DNA of 64,000 nt from Ascidia mentula (GCA_947561715.1 OX387203.1:16120001-16184000), one strand, 5' to 3'; shown: positions 24,961 to 38,290, counted from the first letter of the stretch. Made by a program: numbers and translations. Notes: generated from the letters alone by a model not told the origin.

Positions 24961-26657
24961 GTGTGCGCTTTTTGTTTTTTGGTCAGTTAATGCAATTGTG
25001 TTCTAGCAAAACAGCAAGTTTTGTTGAATGGCTGGAAAACACCTAAAAATTTGGGTCCACACTCACGCTATGTTTGTTCTTTGCCGCGGTCGTACCCTCA
25101 AAAGAAAGCTTGGACGCGTGAGCGTTTGGTCACAAGATTTCGCGAGCTTGCGAGCGTTCTGCGTGACTTCCCGCTGAGAGTATACGCCGGCGAAATCATT
25201 TTGATTTAGCTCACGCCCGCAAGCTTTGGAAATAAATTGTACGAAGTTTGATGTGGGTCAGAATTCATTTTTTGGAAAATTAATCACAGCATTGTTTAAA
25301 TTAAATTTTATCAAACGTAGATAACAAGATTTTTTAACGTTCACCAACTTTTGTTTTTTTAATTTGTAAAACCTGCTTTGATTGTTGGGCAAATGCTTAT
25401 TTATGCAGTGTAGGTGACAAAATACACGGGATCATATTAGGTTGAGTTTGGATAAAATTCCTTAAAATGCATAGTGAAATTATCCGGTCAAACTTTGGAA
25501 CCAAGCGTGTACCAAACAAGACCCGCATCTACGGCCATCGCTGGTAGTGTTTCTTTGTCGAACTTTTACCAGAGATATATGTCTGGTTGAGGTTCGACAC
25601 CCATATACGGGCCACACACCTATCTGCCAAGCTAACCAAAGAAAAATGGTTAAGGCCCGGACGAAATTTTTTGATTGGTGTATACCTAATGTGGCCGTTA
25701 ATGGTTGCCATGGTAAAGAGTTGATAAATGAGAATAAAATGAAAGAATTCGTTATGTTGTTATCAAGAAGCGATGTTGCGCATGACAATAAATTGTCATA
25801 ACATGTTCGGTTCTCACGTTTAAAATACAAGGATGGCGTTTGCAAAGTAGACACGATATCACGCGAAAATACATCGGAGACGTTTTATTGCTTTTCCTTT
25901 TAATATGCTGCACATCAGTGGTCAATCCGATATCGCCGAGAGATGTCGCTGTTGACGTGCCCTCCAGACAGAATTGGAAATGCCTAGTTAAGTGCCAGCA
26001 GTCGAATGCGCTGTACTTGATTTCGGGCTTCCTCAGCTGACGGCTAAAGAATGTGACAAGAAAATCCATCAATTCTGTAGGTTGAGAAGCAAACCGTTGA
26101 CGCAGAGCCTTTGCAGGAGGTTTCTAAGATGATTCTAAATTTTCTTTGTCAGTAAATGCACAAACTAAGGAGCCATCAAGGTAAACGTAAACAAAATGTA
26201 CAAAATTAAGATCTTGACATACCATCGCGTTCTTCAAACCGAAAAGCATGCGCAATTATTCAAAAAGCCCGAATGGTCTGACAACAGTTTGGATTATCAG
26301 AAAAAGCCACAGGAGCTGGCGTCCTCTGACAAGATCAATCTTTGCGAAAAGGCGACACCCCGCTCTGAAATCTTGGATACGGGGAATGGTGAACTAATTA
26401 GGTTGAGTTGCTGCATTAAAGCCGCAGTAAGCTCTACCACAATAAAAAACAAGATTCACTGGTGCAGGTCGCGATCAAACACAAGGTGAAGAACTTGCAC
26501 GCTGCTGTCTTATGTGGTTTTTCTTTTACCAACAAGTGTTTTCCATTTTACATACTCCTCGACGCTGGAAGCACTACGACTACGATATTATATTCCTGCG
26601 TTTTGTTCTTTCTTGTTGCTCATTACCAATACACCTGAAGTGATCACGTTTGATCTC

Positions 26658-26848
26658 TTTTTTCGACATGAGTGCCTTGTGTGATGTCAATTTCGCCACA
26701 GCGAAAAAGGTTTACGATTTTTGGTCGCCGCTACTTTTCGTACAGTTTTCTACACTTTTTAGTCGACGTAGAACCGAAAAACTTTGGATATTTGTTTGTT
26801 GTAGATGTACCTTTAGTTTTATGCAAAGTTGCCATGACCGTGTCATAT
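26658..26848 (+). repeat. About 190-bp dispersed repeat, copy 2
   Basis: Same-strand copy of 3945-4136, including CCTTGTGTGATGTCAATT, GTACAGTTTTCTACA and TGTAGATGTACCTTTAG. Confidence 0.65.
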
Positions 26849-27242
26849 GCAATTGTTGTTTGAATGAAGCATCGGTCACGTAACTCGCCTGTGAAAAGGT
26901 ACAAATCAGTGACGTCATCGTGTAAGATTTGCCTGAAACGCAGTGTTGAGGTGGCCACTTTCTTTATGTATATTCAATACATTGAAAAGATAAATTATGT
27001 TTCTAAAAAAACAATGCAAAAAGTGGAAACACAGTTCGGGAAATACACAACGTTTTTAAAGTGTTGTTGGGCTTGCCTTTGAAAATAATATTTACTTTCG
27101 ATTTCGATGCTTTTTAATGCTTTGCCAAACCATTTTTTTCCATTGCGGAAATGTACACATCTACTCATATGGTTTGTGCATTGAATAAACCGTTTTTGTA
27201 AATAACCATACATTGACAAACATCGCAATAAACTGAATTTGC

Positions 27243-27248
27243 TTTATT
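27243..27248 (-). promoter_or_regulatory. Polyadenylation signal AATAAA
   Basis: AATAAA on the minus strand, about 50 bp past the stop of the ficolin-like gene. Confidence 0.5.
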
Positions 27249-27298
27249 GGAAAGGAGCGCGCCACTAATTACAAAATCATTCAAAACTGTATTGTCGT

Positions 27299-30200
27299 TT
27301 AAACACATTTAACTTTCATTTTTGTTTCCATAATTCCTCCCCATGCCTTTTTCCAATGGTACCAACTTATTGCCGAGTGGTGAGTGGAAGTCCTTGACCA
27401 AAGGCTGTTGAGATGAGCGTATGCACAATTGCGATGCCACCACGGACCTCCATAGTATTCAGCACAATTTATGTTGCTTTTTCTGCACAAAACGTATAGT
27501 GTGAAGTTGTGAACCAGGGATCGCTAAACCTTTGGCTTTCATCATTCAACGATTTTTTACTTGAAGTACAAGCGCCTCAATTCCCGCCCTATTCTTTTCT
27601 TTTTATGTTTATTGATTTTTGATTAAAAAATAATTACAGTAAATCTCACTTCTAGCTATGAATGACATAAATTTCAAATGCAGTTTTGCAGAAATTTTTT
27701 TGGTTTTTATTCGTAAACAGACCTCCTTTTTATTTTATAAACTTTGGGTTTCGAGCGACACTGGCAACGTGCAATGCGCTATTGTTGGCTCCCGTGCCAT
27801 AGGTTGGCCACCACCATAGGTTGGTGGAACAGTTTAACACACATAAAGGTTTTCGACTTAGTTACAAGGTCCGTTAAAGCTGAAATCTTCCCCGAAGCTA
27901 ACGGCCATCATAGCTCGTTACAACTGGCAAGTGCTAAAAACTTCTTACCTATCATTGTCCCTATCGAAAGTAGTAAATCCAAGTCCATTGATATTGTGGT
28001 TTTTAATCACACTATCGCCTGCCGTGCCATGGTAATCAGCAATACGTAACTGGTATAAACTTCCTTCATCTCCGATGCTAAAGTTACTAAAAGTAAAATG
28101 ACGTCATGTTTTCTCATGTAGTTTACTTTGCACCAAGGCAAAATGGAGAAGATGTTTTAAAATTCGAGATCTCAAGTGGTTTATTGCGACGACCAAACGT
28201 TTCCATATGGTTTTAATCCAGCTGCTATGAAGGGTAACAGAGTAAACTGTGATAATGGCGGTTTGCTTGTCGCCATAAAAGTTTCGGTCAACCAGAGGAC
28301 GTTTCATATCATGCAGGACGTATGTGACGGCACTTACTTGTACTCGGCAAAAACTTCTTCACGAGAAAAATCCCACAGCTCTATACGAAGGCGACATCTC
28401 GTGGACAATGATGTAATTTGATGCAGTTTCTCCAAACCTAAACGAACATCTCACATTGGTAAAAAACAGTGTTACGTAACACTTTGATTTGATTAAGGTA
28501 AGCTGCGAGGCTGATAATAAGATAATCAGTAAATTTCCTTTTATGCAGTAAAAAAAGAATTTCTCGAAATGTTTGGCTGATAATACAAAGTATTGCGCTG
28601 TGAGTTTATTTTGTTTAGTTTACATACCCAACCAGAACTCTGATGATGGGCTTCCAAATCCATTCTTGTATTCCACCCAACTTCTGTTAAAATCTACTGA
28701 CCCATCATAGCGATGTTGAAAAATCTTCAACAACAAATGATTGCTATTTCTGCATTGTTTTTATTCTACATAGGTTTTGAGTGGTGTAGTAGCAACGGTT
28801 AATTGATACACAAACTATATTAACCTCAATTAACAATGTGTTTGATAAAACCAACTGACTTCAATCTAAAACATATAAAAGTTAAAACTTTTGTTACAAA
28901 CAGAGATAATTTTTATTGTTGCTTAAAATGAAAAGTCACGTAGATTTGACGAGAATTGAAGCGGAATTTACAATATTTATGATTCCGTAAAGTGTTGCCA
29001 AAATTAAACGGCCCACCAGAGGGGACAGTTAAGTTCAACTTACCTGCCAGCCATCTTCACAGGCCAGTTCTTCACAGGTGTGGCGAGCAACAGTGTTAGC
29101 TCCTGAAAAGTTGCGGAAGTTTTACGCCAACCAGAAGCAACATTTTGATGAACTTACGTTCAAACGATTGGTTGAGGCGGGCTTCTTGCTGATTTACTTT
29201 CTCTGTTAGTGCTGTGATTAACACAAGTTTAAGTAACAACCATTGTATACATCCATAGGCGTCGATTTTTTAACGTTTTGTAAAATTTTAAGGGTGACTT
29301 TTCCAGGTTTCAGAAACACGTAAAAAACATTTCGTCAGTCGTATCGCCCTGAACATAGGTAAACGACGCAAATTCCGTTTCGTGTCACTTTGTTGCGTAA
29401 CAATCCACGAGACTCTTGTGTTTGTCCTGATTGTAACGGCGATAATACAGGTCGTTTGAAACTAGCTTAACGCATAGTACAATGTATGTGGTTTTTCCGA
29501 CAATAATTTTGAATTTAAACGAAATCCAGGGGTGACAATGCATGCTTTGTCACCCCTGTTTGTTTGTGAGGGGTGACATGTCACCTTATTCACCCCTAAA
29601 TCGACGCCTATGTATACATCGAATATCTTACTTTGCAGCGACCGGAATCACTTACAAAGAACAAAAAAAAACGGCAGAAGTGTTTCATGCCATCGTCTGA
29701 TAAACGGGATAACACCACTGCGAAGGCCCTTTACTCAATCTCCGCTGTGATGGCCCATATAGTAGGGCATTTCGCAGTGCGTCGATCCTGCCTTGTCATG
29801 CAATAGCATGAAACACCTCTGCATTGTCTGATTTTGGTGGTGGATATCCCCGACGTAAATGTAGAACTCCCCTGGTAAGTAATGCGCTTACATACATGTT
29901 TATCATGATCACAATATACCCCCGTGAAACCGCTAAGATCCCGTAACTCGATCTGTAGAGTAATGGGCTTTTGTAAACGCAGTGTCGCGAGTTCGAACAT
30001 CCCCGGGAGGTTGAAGCTCATTTCGACTTGTCGGAAAGTGGTGTTTTCCAGCTTGGCCGCAATGCCAGTGAACCAAATCATCTTAAAAATGTAAACCAGC
30101 CCCCCGTAAAGCTGACATCAATTCTACCTTCAATTGTTTGTCTCAAATCTTCCGTGATATCCGCAATTCTGATCCGTACAAGCCCTTCAAAAACATTTTG

Positions 30201-30681
30201 GGTAAGTATGTTTAATATTTTGCAAAAATGCTCAAACTATGATGGTGAATATTGTATGTCATTTAAACTGTTTGCCTTTTCCATGCTTAGAAGCAAACTT
30301 TCATACTTAGAATCATACGCTTCTGTACTATTTGCACTCCAAACTTACTTTATTAAATTGGTGGAAAAGCTCCTTTCTTTAAATAAAGTCAAATACACTT
30401 TAACAAATCGAAAACAATCCAACCATACTTGTAATCATCGCAGTCATTTGATCTTCGTCGGGTAACGCGCCTTGATTTCCTTTGCTGCCCTCGGGTCCGG
30501 GAAATCCCCTTTTGCCAGGTCTGCCGGCGGGTCCTGGATCTCCTTTGAGGCCACTTATCTGAAGATTGGGCCCCTGAGTTTGTTCGTTCCATTCAAATCT
30601 GCACTGTTGTTGTTGTTGTTGCTTAGTTGTGACGACCAGACAAACAATGAAAACTCCAACAACAGCTGTTAACTTAAACAT
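27299..30681 (-). CDS. Ficolin-like collagen/fibrinogen-domain lectin
   Basis: A secreted pattern-recognition lectin in the ficolin style. Exons: 30429-30681, 30128-30184, 29158-29211, 29044-29102, 28628-28724, 28338-28437, 27949-28077 and 27299-27482. All phases close on 311 codons (310 aa). Residues 1-20 are a signal peptide ([17 protein letters not shown]), then six glutamines, then about ten Gly-X-Y triplets from residue 44 ([19 protein letters not shown]). A short helical neck ([17 protein letters not shown]) precedes a fibrinogen domain with [35 protein letters not shown], the calcium-site motif [25 protein letters not shown] and [10 protein letters not shown]. The first fibrinogen subdomain is reduced to [12 protein letters not shown], far shorter than usual. 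Ficolins bind acetylated sugars and can start the lectin complement pathway; whether this one does is inference. Confidence 0.92.
29254..29612. mobile_element. 359-bp MITE with 8-bp target duplication
   Basis: Begins CATAGGCGTCGATTT and ends AAATCGACGCCTATG. Both sides are flanked by TATACATC (29246-29253 and 29613-29620). Further inverted AGGGGTGAC/GTCACCCCT words lie inside. The 8-bp duplication fits the hAT or P superfamilies. There is no coding capacity. It lies in intron 2 of the ficolin-like gene. Confidence 0.85.
29760..30110 (+). repeat. tRNA-derived SINE-like sequence
   Basis: CGATCTGTAGAGTAATGGGC, then GCGAGTTCGAACATCCCCGG, resemble the A and B promoter boxes of a tRNA-derived SINE. 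GCAATGCCAGTGAACC and TGCCTTGTCATG words recur at 43030-43290. It is degraded and lies in the ficolin-like gene's second intron, reaching its exon 2 side. Confidence 0.5.
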
Positions 30682-31689
30682 CGTTTGCTTGTTTCAAACT
30701 TCAACAAAACGTTTTTAACATTTATGTTTTTCGTATTACCACCGAGTGCACCAAAAGCCTAATTTTTCATATCTACAAATCTTTAGTATGATATCGCAAA
30801 TCAGATTTTAACAATATTCAACTTATTTGCAGGACATTTCCATTTAAATATGCACAGCAATCCCTTCACAAATAATTTCAAGCACAGCAAATCAATTTTT
30901 TATCGAGTACGTTTTGAAAGCATTGATTTGACACCGCGCGTTTTCGAGCTGCATTGAATCTGCAGAAACAGGAAACATGTTGCGTAGAAGTCGACTCAAT
31001 ATACCTTTCCTCCCAAACACCATCAATTTCCGGTTGTGTTTCCTGGTGTAAATTCTTCAATGGCAAAGCTTAAATCGGTTGAATGTCGGACATTTTTGCA
31101 CATGATGAACCTCAAGCATTTACCATTAGGGTGTTTCAATATACAGAGTGTTTACACAAGCAGGGAGTAGCACATGTTTTAAAATGTTATCGCTTTCATT
31201 TAACACGCATTACGTTTCGTATACCGGCATATATTTATATTTGCACTTGTTAACACGCATGTTTGAATACTATTTTATCTATTTCTACTACAAACCGCAT
31301 AATGACCCAAATTAATATCACTATGCGATTTTGGTGAAATTGCCAAACGTATAGGAACAATCAAGAGCCTATATGAGCTTGCCGTCTCTACGGAACGTAA
31401 GTGGGTGTAAGACGCATTTGTGGTGCCACAGCCATGGGTTGCCGACCTCTGGTCTAAGACTACATTTCTTTTTGTGAAAAGGGAGGGTTGTCGGCAAAGA
31501 AACTTCTGATTGGTCTGTGGTTGTTGAAGCAAATACTTCATATTATGCTAACGCAACCACGTAGCAAATACCTGGCATAAATAAGTCATTTTCATGACAT
31601 CAGCATGGGTTTATAACGAAACATTCCACATTACTAGATGTAAACGACAGGTTTTTGAATCGTTTGACAATAAACAATTTACGTAGAAA
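30682..31689. other. 5' flank of ficolin-like gene
   Basis: No gene recognised in 1 kb of AT-rich DNA upstream of the lectin. It presumably holds the promoter, but no specific element is assignable. Confidence 0.35.
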
Positions 31690-32465
31690 CGACGTGTCGT
31701 AAGAAAAAAAATACAATGTGCGACTGACCCTCCTTATTGTTTTCTGTGTATATTAATGACCTTTCGCTAATAAGGTTATTTACTATGTTCGCTGATGACC
31801 CGTAACTTGCTATGACGTCTTTGTATTTTTTCGACCAGCAATGTCGTGTAGACCACGAGCTTAAAAACAATTGGATGCGACACAACAACCTATCGCTTAA
31901 ATGTACTTGAGACCGAGTGTCTTCCATTTTCTCCGACCTTTACAAGCACTGGCGAACTGCAAATTATTATTGGTCAGAAAAAACTTCACATGTCAAGAAG
32001 TTCACATGCTTGATTAATTGACCTGGAAAACTCTCATTAAACCATTTGGTAAAAAAACCTTTTACAGACTTGCGCCACAATATATCTGTTGCGAGACTAT
32101 ACTGATATCACAAACCTACAAGAACTTGTGTACTGCGCATTCGTTCTTCGCACATTCAGTGCGCAATTGTTACTTGGGTGATGGAACAACCTAATCTCTA
32201 AGCAAACTATTTCTCACTTACAACAACAAGATACTTCGTAAACGAAGCTTTTTGTTAACCGACTTAGCGTTACAGATTTTTGTTTTGACCACATCGGGGT
32301 TTGAACCCAGGATATCAGGGGAACGAATCCCGGTCAGATTTTAGGTCAACCCCTTCACAAACAATTGGTTGCGACCCTACGACAGAGCGTGATTTTTCGA
32401 CAGGAAATTACCATTCACGGGCGAATGACTTGATAACCTCATAAGTTTTTTCGGTGTGAAAGCTA
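31690..32465 (+). pseudogene. Decayed LINE reverse transcriptase and 3' tail
   Basis: The plus strand reads VYINDLSLIRLFTMFADD, then LKNNWMRHNNLSL. This is the YIND and FADD catalytic region of a LINE reverse transcriptase, with stops (TAA straight after FADDP) and frame breaks. It continues into a tail, GGTTGCGACCCTACGACAGA to CTTGATAACCTCATAAG, shared with the LINE at 47206-50911. Confidence 0.7.
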
Positions 32466-34103
32466 TTTTTACTTTTGCATGTATATATCATTTACGTTGC
32501 AGTGTTTTGCGCAAAAATAGACGTGATTAGATTTGAAGCAGACTACTGGAGCCCTTTATGTCGAATATTTTGCAACATAGAAATCGTGGGCACATTTCTA
32601 TGCCAGCAAGAAAGACTTTACATCCCCAGTAAGTCCTTATCACGTTTCGACTTTTACCCAGCACTTCTGCGACGCTGCTGTTGCGACTTTTATTACATAG
32701 CGCGCTTGATTGCTGCGCACAGAAACACTGGTTGTTATTCTATATTTTTGTATTTTCAAAGACAACTTCATTATATAAACGTGACCTTCTTTTAATTTAT
32801 ATGGACATGGATAATTAACTTATATGAATCACTTCAAGGGTTGTTGTTGTCAACTGAGGGTGACGTGTGATTATTTTCTATTAATTTCATAACGGGGTTT
32901 CATTTTGTAGTCAATAATGTGAAACTAACAGAAGTTTTAATTTAAAGTCAGCTGATTCACGTCAAAAAATCGATTTCGCCTGCACGAGCATCCTCAGTTT
33001 CTGCAAATACGTAATTGCAAGTGAACACAGAAAGATATTCGGGTAGAACAAACAAAAAAAATTAAGGGATAAAATAAACTTGTAGTAGGAAGCAAATAAT
33101 CCTACTCTGCTGCCTTTCCTATGACCAACGATTGTTCCACAAATGTGCAAAACAGCTGTCAATAGGTTGATGTTGATCTGACGAGGGGTGCGCGCTTAAA
33201 TAATTGTGGGCCAGGTTAGCTTGTCAGTACTTCCCATTTTGCCTGTTGTCACGTTCCAGTGTGACTTCTGCTGTACGTACTGCTCATGGCAGATTTGGGA
33301 CGTTGCAACGTAAATGACATAACTTGCGCAGGATAGAAGTTGCGTTAGTTTGTATTCTTTACCTGTTTTCTTCGTTAATGTTGTCAATTCAATATAATCA
33401 TAGATTTAAGTTTGCTATGGTGTCCCCACATGGTAACTGCTAGCGTAACTGCCCGCGGGCCTGTTGTAGTCTATTTGCATTGCCAGTTGCCGGTAATTGG
33501 TCAGAATATTTTCCAAAAATTTTTCCCGACAAGACCGACTTGTGGCTGATCCAGCTTAGCCATCCGACGTTAAATTGAATACAATTTGTTCAAGGGAAAA
33601 AAATTAAGCTTTAAAATTATTATTAATATATCTTCTGCAGCATTGAGCTTCCACGGCAACAGCGACTTAACCAGTGATCAATATTTTACAGCAGGCACTT
33701 TCAAAAGTTTAATTACAAAATTGAATCTAAACAGCGACAACATGCAATGGTAAGGTAACATGTATGCTATTGTTATTTTTGATTAGTGCAAATTGTTTAT
33801 TATTGCTACTGTACTACGCTATGCAATAACTGACAGGGGGTTAAAGAATCATAATAAGTAAACATGGAAGTTATGTGAGGGATGTTTTGAAACCACATGA
33901 AAACATATAAGTAAATGCGGTTTCAAACAAAGTTGCAAGATCAGGTAAGAGGGAGCGAATCGCACGACACGTCGTCCACCATCATTTCCTCGCCTACTTC
34001 TTCTTTGTATCTAGTAAGGAATAATAATTAATATAACTTAAACATCATCGATTCAAAAATGTTGTCAAAATGTTTTTTTTTAAGGAAAAAGGGCCTTTGC
34101 GTC
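32466..34103. other. Between dead LINE and SLC22 gene B, no gene
   Basis: AT-rich and without supported exons or structured repeats. The last few hundred bases are the 3' flank of SLC22 gene B. Confidence 0.35.
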
Positions 34104-37100
34104 TTACTCTTTGGGAAGTTTAAAAATCCTCTGTGGCAAAGAACCACCCAGTTTCTTCCGGTAAAATCTTTCTGCTTCAGGAAACGTCATCATCAGTTCA
34201 TGGTCTTTGGTTTCAACAAGAATTGCAGCTACCAGAGCTCCAACCAGAGAAATCAAACCAAAAATGCTCTACAAAACAGGTCGCTAATTAAAATAGCCGC
34301 AATTTTGAGCTATGGTATAAGACAGCCTTAAAACTAAACAAAAACGTTATTGTTGTGAGTTACGTTCACTTTGGTTACCTTTCCACAGAAAAAACAAATG
34401 AAACATCAAATTATCACCAATTAAACAAACAAAGTTTTAATGCACGCTCACCTGAGTCAACCATGGGATGGTGTATTGTAGTTGAATGGTCCATGGTGTG
34501 ATTATGGTTCCAATTCTACCAGCCATTGACGAGAGACCAACTGCTGTTGTTCTAGAAAGTGATTTAATGAAGATTACATATGCAATACAAAAAACTTAAA
34601 TAAAAGTTTAAAAATAAAACTGGTGGAATGTTTTAACGCTACCTTCCAGTAGTTGGAAATAGCTGAACGGTGTGCAAATATATTGCCCCAAAACACATTC
34701 CCACACCAAACCGACCAATCAGAGCGAGACCAGTTCCAAACATCCGTAGACCTGTATTGCACGCAGCATTTAATGCAAGTTATGACAATTTTGAGTCAGT
34801 TTAAGTTATATTGAAACCAATATCATTCCGTGTCAGGTACAATGTAAAAAAAAACAACCAAAGAAGTATAATTTAGTGTCACCAAACTGACACAGTTTAT
34901 CGAATAATTTGTCATAGTAAGCATTGGAGAAACGGTGTCAAGAAAAGTACAGCAAAACGGATTTTACGCTCCTAATTAAACAAGCAAATGCGGATTATTT
35001 ACAGCAAGCCATAGGTTTCCATGTCCCACAGTATCTACTCACCATAATTATCGCCAGCAAGTTGGACGACCAAGGTGGATGTAAGACAAGCTACACCAGC
35101 CATACTGAGTGTAAACACTTCAACTTTCACTGAACCAAACTTTCTGATGACGTAGATTCCTGCCGTACAAGCCACTGCCTCCATCGCGCCACCTAGCGCA
35201 TTGTTTACAAATGGATCGCCGGCCAAAGATCCACTGTTCAAAGCCAGTCCGTAAAACACCAAACTGTAACATACCGCGTAATTAAAGGTTGATACAAGCC
35301 CTTGAAAATTAGTCTGATTCAGCAAAAATGGTACAAACCGCCAGGCCGCTGCGTATGCTTTAACACCACACCGAAAGCATAGCTGTATACTGGTATTAAA
35401 TTACCTGGTAACAAACCACACAATCATGTTGCAGATAATGAGAAGTCTCGTATAAGGTCGTTTAAATGTGTCAGTGATCGTGTCCTTCTTAGCGGTTCGC
35501 TGCAACATGAGTGCGTTTTTAGATGACATGAATTTCGTGTCGTGTAAAAAAACCTTCATTCGCGACACTTTTGAAACAAGTGTGTGATATTTTGTTATCT
35601 GTTTTTCTATTGTCTACAAATACCTTACATTGTTTTAATAAATGTGGACACAGAAATTTTGTCATACTTGTTCGTTCATTGACTGCTGGTCTTTCACCAA
35701 CTTTTTCCAAAGATTTTCAGGAAAATTTTGTCCAGCTCTTTTTGCAATTGTTTCACAGACTTTTTTTGATTCTTGTGTGTTTCCTTGTACAAATAACCAC
35801 CTTAAAAACACAAAATCTGCTTTTGTTGATTTGGTAAACTAAGCTCAATGTTGAGGGAAAATATGGAAGCACAAAACATAGTAAATCATTTTTCAGAAAC
35901 TGTTTTTAAATAGTTGGTGTAAATCAAAATGTTGGTACTTGGTCGTTTACTTTTTTGCTTTTTGCTTAGGTTTATTATATCAGTTTGTTAGGCTTACTTG
36001 ACAGAGATAAACTTAAATTGAGACAACCTCATAGCATAGATAGAACTCGTTGATAAAGTATGAAAATCACCAAACAGTCTTGTGGACAACAGCGACTTGG
36101 TATCGGATTTCGACAAGTTGAGAAAAAAGTCATTTGTTATTATGATCGTGTTTTACATATATTTCACTTACAATTAGACATCGTCAGTTATTCGCATAGA
36201 ACAACAAAACCATCTGTGAATATTGGCACGAAATAAACTTACCTTGGGGATTTAGGAAGCAGGAATGAGTAAAGTAAGATTGGAATCAACATGATGAGAG
36301 TGTAAGCCCGTTGTAAGTCTCTCCATTTCCTCCAATAAAATGCAAAGCCACTGAACAACATGCAACCCAAACCAAACAAAGTATTTGGAAGAAGATTAAC
36401 CTCCAATCTCAGCGATCGTGGACACATTTCAGAGCCTACGATAAATTCAATTTTGCATTAGAAATTTGTAGAAAGATTTTGCATAGTTATTTTAGTACGA
36501 GTTGCAGTATGCTATGACTTTGACGGTGGTAATTTATAACATTTTTTTAAGATATACAGCATACATTGTGTTTGTTTTTAACCATTTTAAACTTTAGGTT
36601 TATTGCATGACAACAGGCACCCCCGTGTTCCGCTTCAGTGATTGCGCTCGTCCGAGCAATTCCCCTTTTCCCCATCACTGTACCGTTTTGTCCGCTTGCC
36701 TACATTGTGCATTGAGAATGATCGAAACGTTTGTAAATAATTTTTGCATCAGCTTTACAGGTTATATCGTTTGTCCTGCATATAGATGGTGTCATAAAAC
36801 AAAAATGACAAACGCCTTTTTCTCACCGTATGTAAAACCGGACGTTACTGAAAAAAACAAGAAAAGAGCTTGTAATGCCCGAAGTATTGAGAAGACAAAA
36901 ACGTTTGGTGAGAATGATGTGGAAACTCCAAACACAACGGCGAATCCGAGGCCTAAACGGAAGCCAAACATTCGTCCAAATCTGCAAGAAAGATAGTCAA
37001 AAAGGTGATGATTGGGTTTCGAGTTTGAGTAACAAACACCACTGTTTTGGGGCTAGAAAAAAAATGTATTGGGGTTTTGGCTGTTATTGTGTCACACCTG

Positions 37101-38290
37101 TCGGATATAATTCCTCCCACCACTGAACCAATCGCAACACCGATAAAAAACAGAGAGGTTGAAAATGAAACGAGGGAATATCTTTCGCACACGAGATCCC
37201 ACTGAAAAAGTAGAGACGATTTTTCAAATTTTTTTGATATAACATTTCACTATTTCATATGAACACCTTTTGCATTACAAAATTAAAACACAACTAAACA
37301 AACGGACAAACAAACAAACAAACTCTTTTATGTTATAAATTGTGGGAGGTTTACAGTTGTTGTAACAGCAATATACAAGCAAAAAATGGGCTTAATCGTT
37401 GCATACTTTCGTAACAATAGTTTCATCGTAGTGTGTCGTGTCGTAAATATAACCGTCCGGACATGCGGTTTTGCCAATCAGTTTGGATGAGTTCAAGCAA
37501 GTAAGTACGGATATATTGGATGAGCACCAACTGTCGTTAATCACGTTTCGATGGCATCTGTCGGGTTCCTGTTGGATTCAGAAAAGATAATCCTTTTTTT
37601 ACAACCATTGGCATATACAGAGTCAGTAACCTTTAGCATACAAAGTAAAGCAAGTTTACTGAAGGGAATTACGCGAAATTTTCATGAAGCAAACAGCACC
37701 GAGAGTGTTATGTTTTTATAACTAAGCTTTTTGTGAAGCCAAACAGAGAGATGAACGACAGACACGTGGTTCCGGATCCGATGGTTCCCGACCTTTGTTT
37801 TTTGATCTACGCAAATTGTTCATCTGGCAAAAACGGTTTGCAGCAGCAGAGATTTTTTTAATCCATTAGTAACAATTTTGTTGACAACCTTTGCAACTTC
37901 GTTCCAAGGGACGAACTTTTGAATTATGGCCTCATTAATGATTGAGGGTTGAACGGTGACGTCATCGTAAGGTTGCACGTGACAACGATGCGGCGGAACT
38001 CCCGCTGTCATGAAAACAAAACATTTCTGAAAAGCTGGCAATATTCTGACAAAAGAGAGATTCAAACCCGCGTATCTAGAGCTGGACGCTGTCTGTCTAC
38101 TCACATACAGTTAAATGTTTACCTAACACAACACGTAACTGAAAAAAACCCCTCAAGCATACTGACCAAGAAAAACGGATCCAGTCATGATACCAGATGC
38201 AGCAAAGAATATCCACAATCCAGCGGAACATAGGAACACTGTGTACCAACATTTTCCAACTACTCCATCAATAAGTTCGTCAAACGACAT
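34104..38290 (-). CDS. SLC22-family transporter, gene B
   Basis: Inverted paralogue of gene A. Exons: 38167-38290, 37889-38034, 37407-37568, 37098-37201, 36827-36981, 36243-36435, 35668-35800, 35405-35499, 35043-35263, 34643-34751, 34452-34551 and 34104-34268, total 569 codons (568 aa). Eight exons have exactly the same length as in gene A, and several are almost identical in sequence, including the exon with SLAGDPFVNNALGGAMEA and the one with MAGRIGTIITPWTIQLQYT. Landmarks are MSFDELIDGVVGKCWYTVF, VPPHRC in loop 1, SDRFGRMF, FAFYWRKWRDLQRAYTL and ETKDHEL. Gene B keeps the AFQKCFVFMT segment missing from gene A, and ends one exon earlier, after KLPKE. It is a 12-helix transporter of organic ions; the substrate is unknown. 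Confidence 0.9.

Larger units (their letters stand above)
24961..27298. other. Intergenic with repeat fragments
   Basis: Contains the dispersed repeat at 26658-26848 and several unrecognised open frames (25480-25854 minus, 26196-26489 plus) lacking motifs or splice context. The GCTTCCTCAGCTGACGGCT word near 26026 resembles a Penelope end core. No gene is called. Confidence 0.35.

Noticed and set aside
25480..25854. 124-residue minus-strand open frame
   Set aside because: No recognisable domain; overlapping frames on both strands are equally open.
26196..26489. 97-residue plus-strand open frame
   Set aside because: Looks protein-like in composition but has no motif, homologous neighbour or splice sites I can support.
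30400..30465. Continuation of the collagen exon past 30429
   Set aside because: The GTATGG donor at 30428 joins in phase to the next exon, and the read-through sequence has no Gly-X-Y pattern.
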